Positions 57,401-64,000 of a stretch of DNA of 64,000 nt are shown here, one piece after another. The notes under the pieces are model-generated. The model was not told where the DNA came from. It searched no databases and worked only from the letters and a program-made list of their open reading frames with translations. Both the position numbers and the translations under genes were made by a program. Origin of the DNA: Annona cherimola (taxonomy: Eukaryota; Streptophyta; Magnoliopsida; Magnoliales; Annonaceae); contig CM059972.1 of the NCBI GenBank assembly GCA_030490835.1, forward strand, positions 91,807,137 through 91,871,136, given 5' to 3'. Positions within the stretch are counted from its first letter, which is position 1. Every line of letters starts with the position of its first letter.

Positions 57401-57884
57401 GTTGGGATTTTTGCAAAATGCCTACAAAATTGGACTAATATTTGGTTCGTCCCTAAGTTTACCAAAATTACAAATATACCCACAAGGTTTACATGAAATC
57501 GTGTGTTCCTTTCATTAAAACGACATTAAATTTCTCCATTAAATACGACAATATCCTTTAAGTAAAGTGATGCACTTGTAATTTTTGTAGATATTGTAAG
57601 CATATTTATAAAAAAAACTCAAATAGTAAGATAGGTAAAAATATATAAAATAATAAAATACCAAATATATCTACAATATTTGCAAACATTGCAAGTGTAG
57701 GTTTCAAGGGCATTTTAGTTATTTTATAGAAAAATCTAACGATGTCCTAACGGAAGGGATACGCTTACAATTTTATGCAAACCTTGTGGGCGTATTCATT
57801 TTGGCAAACTTAGGAACATAGATGCAATATTAATTACACCTTGCATGTATATTTATAAAAATCTTGATAGGTTTATAAATTTTT
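57401..57884. mobile_element. Inverted-repeat MITE, about 480 bp
   Basis: The left arm TAATATTTGGTTCGTCCCTA, AGTTTACCAAAAT and CCCACAAGGTTTAC pairs with the reversed right arm TAATATTGCATCTATGTTCC, AAGTTTGCCAAAAT and CCCACAAGGTTTGC. Pairing extends with gaps to about 57401 and 57884. The arms are diverged, so the insertion is old. No duplication or class assigned. Confidence 0.55.
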
Positions 57885-58078
57885 TTCAAATTTTTTCCTC
57901 AACTAAAAATATTTTTTAGATCATCAACATATACATCAAAATGTAATAATGCTATATAAAATTATTTACTCGCTAAGTAATATTTTAAGTAGTTTAAATG
58001 TTAAAAATATAATTATTTATTCCTTTAATTTTTTCTCATCATTCTCTAGTCTCAAAAGTCATATACCTTCATATCAAG

Positions 58079-58226
58079 CATGTCAAGCATAAAATAAAAA
58101 TTAAATAATGCAAAAGGTATATGACTTTTTTTTATATGAAGGTATATGACTTTTTTTTCCAACCTTCATATCAAAAAAAGTCATATACCTTTTGCATTAT
58201 TTAATTTTTATTTTATGCTTGACATG
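58079..58226. repeat. Long near-perfect hairpin (64-bp arms, 20-bp loop)
   Basis: 58079-58142 is the reverse complement of 58163-58226 with one mismatch. The loop 58143-58162 repeats the start of the arm text (TATATGACTTTTTTTTCC). A short related piece, AAAGTCATATACCTTCATAT, lies just upstream at 58056. Non-coding. Confidence 0.93.
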
Positions 58227-58299
58227 GACTTTTGTTTAGCTAACAGTTTTAACAATTCTTTTAGAAAGGAAGCCTTGATCTAATTGAATTAAGTGGGAG

Positions 58300-58600
58300 T
58301 AAGAAATCTAGGGCGTTATGCAAATGATATCAAACCAAGGAAAGGTTGTGATAGGTGGAGATTTAAATGGACATAGGAAAGGAGAATGTAGGATATGAAA
58401 GAAGTCATGAAGGTTTCGGCTTGGAATAAGGAATGAAATGGGGAATGTCATTTTGGACTTTGCTATAGCATATGATTTGGTTATAGCAAATACATTATTT
58501 CAAAAACGAGATGAACACTTGATAACTTTTACAAGTTGGACCAATTCTAGCTAAGTAGATTTCTTCCTTATAAAAAAATTGGATAGATTTTTTTGTATTA
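58300..58600 (+). pseudogene. RTE-type LINE endonuclease end, degenerate
   Basis: Translation gives KVVIGGDLNGH (near 58343), then HEGFGLE-RNEMGNVILDFA, IAYDLVIANTLFQKRDEHLI and TFTSWTNSS, the C-terminal part of RTE-clade endonuclease (GDLNGHVG, ILDFA-AYDLVIANT-F-KR--HL-TF-SG). The N-terminal half is absent, a usual 5' truncation. Stops are present. Confidence 0.75.
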
Positions 58601-60600
58601 ATTATAAGATTATCCCAAGTGAGAGCTTAGCTATGCAACATAGATTATTAATGATGGATATATATACACAAAAAGAGTCAACAAAAACTAAAGTCAATAT
58701 AATTCCAAATATTAAATGGTGGAATTTAAAGGAAAACAACATAGAACTTTTTAGTTAAAAAAATGATAGAAAAAGGAAAATGGGACACACAAGAAGATGA
58801 AGTAGAATCAATGTAGGATAAAATAGCAACTAATATAAAAGAAGTAGAACAAAGTATTGTAAGTATATATAAAAATCGTAGATCCTCATATAGAGAAACT
58901 TGGTGGTGAAATAAAGATGTTCAAAAAGCTATAAATGTTAAAAAAGAAAAGTTTAAAACATGGTAGAGAAATAAAAATGATATAAACTTACAACAGTACA
59001 AACTATCAAAAAAAAAGGCTACTAAAAAGATTATTAACTTACAAAAAAGGCTTATGAGAACTTATATGATAGATTAAGAACTAGACAAGGTGAAAAGGAT
59101 ATTTTTAAGTTGGCTAAATTAAGATAAAATAACGGCAAAGATTTAATACATGTTAGATGTATTAAAAGTGAGGACCAAAGAGTTCTAATCAAAGATGATG
59201 ATATTAAAGAAAGATGGAAAACTTATTTTTATAGTTTATTAAATGATACTCCACACGAACATTTAACATTAGATATTAGTTTAAATAGAGAAGAAAATAG
59301 GAATATCAGTTATTTCTCAAAAATTCAAATATCTGAAGTAAAGGAAGCTCTAAAGAAAATAAAAATAGGAAAAGCCTTAGGCCCAGATAATATACCAATT
59401 GAGGCATGGAAGTGCATGGAAGATATAGGTGCAACATGGTTAACAAATTTTTTTAGTAAGATTAAAAAAACAAAGTTAATGCCAAGTGAATGGAGGAAAA
59501 GCATTATAATTCCAATCTATAAAAATAAGGGAGATATTCAAAATTGTGCAAATTATCGTGAAATAAAATTGATAAGTTATACTATAAAATTATGGTAAAG
59601 AGTAATTGAACATAGACTAAAACGGAAAACTAATGTATCTAAAAATCAATTTAGTTTTATGCCAGGAAGATCAACCACCGAAGTTATTTTCTTACTTAAA
59701 CAATTATTTGAAAAGTATATGAAGAAGAAAAAGAACTTATACATGATTTTTATTGATTTAAAAAAAGCTTATGATCAAGTACCAAGAAAGTTAATATGGC
59801 ATGTGATGAGGAAAAAAGAAATTAATAACAGATGCATTGATATTATTAAAGATATGTATGAGGAGGCTGTTACGAATGTGAAGACCATTAGTGGAGATAC
59901 TAATATCTTTCCGGTTAAAATAGGTCTACATCAAGGCTCAGCCTTGAGTCCTCACCTTTTTACCTTAGTAATAGATGAAATTACTTGACATCTCTAAGAA
60001 GAAGTACCTTGGCGTATGTTATTTGTAGAAGACATTATTCTAATAGATGAAACCATCGGTACTTAGGATTAATAGTTCAAGAGAACGGGGAAATCGAGAA
60101 AGATATAATACATAGAATTCAAGCAGGATGGAAGAAATAGAGAAATGCGTTAGGAATTTTATCTGACCGTCGAGTTCCAATTAAATTAAAAGGAAAATTT
60201 TATAAGACTGCGATTATACCTGCTATGCTTTATGTGGCAGAATGTTGGGCAGTTAAAAAAAAAACATATACAAAAAATGAGCATAGCGGAAATAAGAATG
60301 TTAAGGTGGATGAGTGGTAAAACAAGAAAAGATAAAATTATGAATGAAATAATTCGAGAAAACTTAAAAGTAAGACTAATTTGTGATAAAATAAGAGAAA
60401 ATAGATTAAGATAATTTGGTCATATTAAAAGGAGGCCTGTAGTAGCACCGGTTAGGAAAACAGAGTCTATCCAAGTAGAAGGTAATAGGAGATGAGAGGA
60501 AGACCCAAAAAAATATAGATGAAAATAATTAAACAAAATTTAAAAATATTACAAAGTACAAAAAATCTAGTCTTAAATTGCCAAGAATGGCATAACAGAA
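58601..60600 (+). pseudogene. RTE-type LINE reverse transcriptase, degenerate
   Basis: Blocks in order: KIKIGKALGPDNIPIEAWKC (near 59355), PSEWRKSIIIPIYKNKGDIQ (near 59485), NQFSFMPGRSTTEVIFLLKQ (near 59648), MIFIDLKKAYDQVPRKLIWH (near 59742), KIGLHQGSALSPHLFTLVID (near 59917) and LFVEDIILIDET (near 60018), then KTYTKNEHSGNKNVKVDEW-type C-terminal text. The active-site box is FVED where FADD is needed, so a catalytic Asp is lost. Long pieces stay open (59416-59598, 59659-59988, 60232-60414), but frameshifts separate them. Recent enough to be easily recognised, but dead. Confidence 0.85.
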
Positions 60601-60663
60601 TCCATGCAGCCGACCCCACCTAGGTGGAAAATGACTTATAATGATGATGATGATGATGATGAA
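60601..60663 (+). repeat. RTE LINE 3' end and GAT tail
   Basis: CATGCAGCCGACCCCACCTA followed by a short linker and about six GAT units (60642-60661) is the characteristic 3' end of plant RTE LINEs with a trinucleotide tail. Confidence 0.8.
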
Positions 60664-60698
60664 ATCTGTGCTTATGGATTGCTATGGTATCAGCATTT

Positions 60699-60717
60699 AT
60701 ATATATATATATATATA
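60699..60717. repeat. TA microsatellite, unoccupied
   Basis: About nine TA units just past the RTE tail. Unlike those at 18.4 and 63.3 kb it carries no inserted MITE. Confidence 0.9.
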
Positions 60718-61145
60718 AATCATGGTGTCAATCGTTATGTCTGGAACTCATTTTTAAAATCAAGTTACATAAAATTAATTTCATATTATCTTATATATTT
60801 TCTCCCTTGATTAAATCTAATCCATCTATTATATTTACAAAAATTTCTTTAATTATGAGACTAAATTTCTTCCAATTAAAGATGCGCCCACGTTTGCTTA
60901 AAAATATATGTTGGTTACGGAGAATTGAATATCATGCAAACCAACACGAACATAAGAAATAATTGAATCAAAATCCTTAAAATAATAATTTCCAAATATA
61001 AATGAATAATTTAGTAATTTATTATAACATTTTAGTTATGTTTTTATTTATGCATATAAGCATGATTTTGAGGCACAATCCACTCAAACTTAGGACTTGG
61101 ATAATTTTCTTAGAGCATTATACATATTTGCAAGGGTCACATATC
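60718..61145. other. AT-rich sequence, no feature
   Basis: Nothing recognised between the TA tract and the hAT-like MITE. Confidence 0.4.
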
Positions 61146-62375
61146 TAGGGGCGTAAACAGGGTTGGTCTAACCTGCATACAACTAACCCAATCCAATTTA
61201 TAATAAGATTGAGTTAAGCATTTTGGAGAAAAAAGTTATATAACCTGAATTTAACCGACCCAATTTTGAAGTGGGTTGGGTCAGATGATTGTCAACTCGG
61301 CCCAACCTAATTTTATTTATTAATGTAAAAATGGTTATACATTAGCTCATAATACATAGGAATAACTAGGATTATTACTTTGAAATAAGATTATTTAACA
61401 ATTATATTATTATATAAGTCATAAATTGGAAGGTATTTTTACAAAAAATTATTAATGTTTATTCTTTTATATAAATTTATATTTTAAAATAGATTTAATT
61501 AAGCAAAATATTTTTAAGTATTATATATTTATTAATCTAATTTCTAACCTGAACTGATTTTTATAGAGTTAAAATAGGGTTGAGTTAAGGTGTGAAAAAT
61601 AAAATTACATTAAGATTTTACAAAGTGAGTTTGAGTTGTGTTTACCGAACCTGAATCAATTAGGGGTGGGAATTGGGGTGGGTCGACCCGTGACCCGGCT
61701 TTGACCCGACCCGTTTTTGGCTGGGTAAAACTAACATGTTTTTGACCCGGTATAGGGATGGGTTAGAAATTTTGACCTGAATTCAAAAATAGGGTTGGGG
61801 TGGGTCGACCATGTACCGACCCGAAGAGTCCGACCCGCCCCGCATATACTAATTTATTAAAAATTATAATTCTATATTTAAATATTATTATTATTTTCTT
61901 TCAAATTTCTCACTTTTTTGTAATCAACTTTATCAACAATAGAAAAATTAATTTATTCAAAAAGCAATATAAGAATCAATAAAAAAAAATTTACATATAT
62001 AACCCTCATGTGTAATTGTATATTAACCTATTTTAATAAATGTATACTATATTTTCAAATGTTTTATTTTCTTAATTATATATTTTTTAATAATTAGTGA
62101 AATATTGAAACATATAATATTTAAATTTAGTATAGATGTATACTTATGTTTGATAGGTATATAAATTCTGAAAATTATATTATTTGACCCGACCCGCTAT
62201 CCCAAAAAGGGTCCGATACCGACCCGAATTTTGTCCCGAGACCTAGAAGAAAAAAATAAGGGTCAAACAAGATTTTTAAAACGTAGAGTCAGGGTTGGGC
62301 AAACCCTGACCCGTCCCGACCCGCCCCGATTCCCACCCCTAGAATCAATCCTACCCGATTTTCCCTGCATATAAC
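61146..62375. mobile_element. hAT-like MITE, family H2 copy 2, split by a hAT insertion
   Basis: It starts TAGGGGCGTAAACAGGG and shares TATAATAAGATTGAGTTAAG, CCCAATTTTGAAGTGGGTTG and GGTGTGAAAAATAAAATTA with 16448-17029. The left part ends at 61660, where the element 61661-62341 is inserted. The continuation (CCTACCCGATTTTCCCTGCA) runs to about 62375. The right terminus is decayed. Confidence 0.6.
61661..62341. mobile_element. Non-autonomous hAT element (family H1), perfect target duplication
   Basis: A 681-bp element beginning TAGGGGTGGGAATTGGGG and ending CCCCGATTCCCACCCCTA. It is flanked by the perfect 8-bp repeat GAATCAAT at 61653-61660 and 62342-62349, diagnostic for hAT. Subterminal regions are rich in GACCCG and CGGGTC motifs; the centre is AT-rich and non-coding. 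Confidence 0.92.
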
Positions 62376-63252
62376 CCATCCCCTATTTCTCGCTGCTAAT
62401 CCCCTATTTCCCGGGCGACGTGGACTGTAATTTTCCTCCCCTTTTATATGAAGGAGAAGAGTCCACTTTAGAAAGATTGCTGGTATGCAAAAAACCTAGT
62501 GTTCTTATAAGTCCAAATCCACGTAAATTCTACTATAAACACAATTCACGCGTAAGGAAGCTCAAAAATAAAAGACAGATAAATGGCTCCTTTGTACCTG
62601 TTATTTTCGTGCTGGTTCGTGTAATATCCAATTATCTTTAACCGATCTATTTTGTTTAACATTATTTAAAATTTTTACAAGAAATCTACGGTTGGGGAGA
62701 GATTCGTGGTCAAATCGCAGGAGATTTGCATGCTAGTATATACCTCATATTAGTCAAATTGGCTTAACTTTGGTAGTGAAAATACATGGCTAGAAGTTTA
62801 TGAAATCTATAGCTTTGGTAAAATCCCTGACCCATTTCTTAACGTGCTAAAAAATAAATAAATAAAATACCTCATTGAAAATATCCTCGATCAAAAATTT
62901 TGAACTACGGACTTCACACAACGCACTACAGACGGTTGAGTGTTGACGTCGCACTGTAGCTTGGGTGAGTTGGACTTAAGCTTAATTCTAATCTGTTAAA
63001 ATATCTCAGCCTAATTCATTTATTAACTTATTCACAAAATCTCAAATATTAACCTTAATCCATTTTTATTTGATTAACGAATTAGCAGATAGTTACTGAG
63101 CTTCCTACTAGTTATCTAAATAAATTGATTTGTTAAAACTATATAAAATAAATCAAAATGAGGCTCTTGAATAATATAAAATATTGACATCTTACAAACA
63201 TACTTGACAATTCTAAAGTATATAGTTGGTTCGAGTAAAAAGGGGTTAGGAC
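62376..63252. other. Mostly unassigned; one 73-codon open stretch
   Basis: The open stretch at 62420-62641 (plus) starts with ATG but has no recognised motif, and I do not call it a gene. The rest is AT-rich; TTGGGTGAGTTGGAC (62959) may be a hAT-like relic. Confidence 0.3.
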
Positions 63253-63276
63253 ATATATATATATATATATATATAT
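63253..63276. repeat. TA microsatellite, left of MITE
   Basis: Twelve TA units adjoin the palindromic MITE; a longer TA tract lies on its other side. Confidence 0.93.
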
Positions 63277-63280
63277 GAGA

Positions 63281-63652
63281 GCTGTTCCGGTGCAATGACG
63301 CTGCACCGGAACAGCGGTACAGTGGCCCCAAAATGGGGGCCACATGATCATGAAATCATGATCTACTCCACTCATTGTATTTAGAATAATGTATTCTATT
63401 ACCATACCAATTTTCATCCCAATCAGATATGTATATGGGCCTCATCTGAAAATGGTACAAATCTAACGTAATAAAATAGTTTGATGTAAATAACAACTTT
63501 AAAGTATCTGATTGGGATGAAAATTGGTATGATAATAGAATACATTATTTTAAATACAATTGGTGAAGTAGATCATGATTTCATAATCATGTGAGCCCCA
63601 TTTTGGGGCCACTGCACCGCTGTTCTGGTGCAGTGATGCTGCACCGGAACAG

Positions 63653-63653
<1 letters not shown>
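63281..63653. mobile_element. TA-tract palindromic MITE, family T copy 2
   Basis: A 373-bp element nearly identical to 18426-18808 in the same orientation. The ends GCTGTTCCGGTGC and GCACCGGAACAGC are perfect inverted repeats, each with a terminal hairpin (CTGTTCCGGTGCA, loop, CTGCACCGGAACAG). The shared middle includes ATCTGAAAATGGTACAAATC. Non-coding. Confidence 0.9.

Positions 63654-63706
<53 letters not shown>
63652..63706. repeat. TA microsatellite, right of MITE
   Basis: About 26 TA units directly after the MITE end. Confidence 0.95.
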
Positions 63707-63709
<3 letters not shown>

Positions 63710-64000
63710 AGAGTGCAAGTGTTGTTAATAGATTAGTGAGTTATGTAGGTTAATCATATTACTGAAAGGGTTGATGAATTATCAATAGACAATCCTAGAA
63801 TTTTCGCTTAAATGGGTTTAGGGTTACACAATAAACTAGTTAACCTACTAACCTATTTGTTTAATTTGTTTATAAATGAATTAAGATTGACCTTTTTACC
63901 TAAACGAGTTGCAACTCATTAACCCAATAATCCACTTAGGTTAAATAAATTATGATTGACTATTGGTAACCCATCAACCTGTTTAGTCATCCGATTAATC
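63707..64000. other. AT-rich sequence to window end
   Basis: It has the wording of a degraded hAT-like relic (AACCTACTAACC, GGGTTTAGGGTTAC), but no termini are seen. No gene. Confidence 0.3.

Noticed and set aside
62420..62641. A 73-codon gene beside the hAT element
   Set aside because: No motif and no supporting context; too short to support alone.
1..64000. tRNA, rRNA and CRISPR features
   Set aside because: No cloverleaf-like sequence, rRNA core motif or regularly spaced short repeat with unique spacers was seen. Reading by eye can miss a degenerate tRNA.

Overview
The window looks like nuclear DNA of a flowering plant and is made almost entirely of nested, mostly decayed transposable elements. 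It is AT-rich, has no bacterial-style operons, and shows plant-specific families: Tat-type Ty3/gypsy with two RNase H domains, Ty1/copia with SIRE-like gag, L1 and RTE LINEs, FAR1-type Mutator-like elements (MULEs), hAT elements and several MITE families. I cannot name the species. I found no intact host gene, tRNA, rRNA or CRISPR array. The only recognisable host-derived coding sequence is a phospholipase D C2-domain fragment at 50.26-50.65 kb, inside a hAT-type element. All homology calls come from recalled family motifs; no search was run.

Layout, 0-18.4 kb: a gypsy-type LTR (1-1025) abuts the end of a copia LTR and a broken copia gag/protease region (1026-4320), which carries a MULE-type MITE with a perfect 9-bp target duplication. 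A Tat-like gypsy pol follows on the plus strand (4.3-8.46 kb), then an imperfect minisatellite, then an antisense ORF (9.13-11.74 kb) split by a solo LTR (9638-10981). A copia solo LTR (12673-14418), a Tourist-like MITE, a second MULE MITE and a hAT-like MITE complete this part.

18.4-30.6 kb: the most notable object is an 11,163-bp MULE (18827-29989) with 90-bp terminal inverted repeats that are 97% identical. It carries two convergent genes. Gene A (plus) has a putative GC-rich 5' leader, a ~3-kb intron holding a 179-bp minisatellite, and a protein resembling the putative plant transposon protein family. Gene B (minus) is a FAR1/MULE/SWIM transposase. Each reading frame is broken by one in-frame stop codon only. 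The element sits in a TA microsatellite beside a palindromic MITE whose ends have the same hairpin design; a second copy of that MITE lies at 63.3 kb, also in a TA tract.

30.7-37.6 kb: a hAT relic, then an L1-type LINE on the minus strand with traces of ORF1 (DUF4283 and a zinc knuckle), endonuclease, RT, zf-RVT and RNase H. 37.6-45.1 kb: AT-rich relics and a third gypsy solo LTR (38937-41249) with a near-matching 5-bp duplication.

45.5-51.7 kb: a second Tat-like gypsy on the minus strand (3' LTR edge and polypurine tract near 45.85 kb, antisense ORF at 46.2-47.85 kb, repeats, integrase to 49.62 kb). It is cut by a ~2.1-kb hAT-type element carrying the phospholipase D fragment. 53.2-56 kb looks like a chromovirus-type LTR. 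57.4-64 kb holds an inverted-repeat MITE, a 64-bp-arm hairpin, a 5'-truncated RTE LINE, a hAT element nested in a hAT-like MITE, and the second TA-tract MITE.
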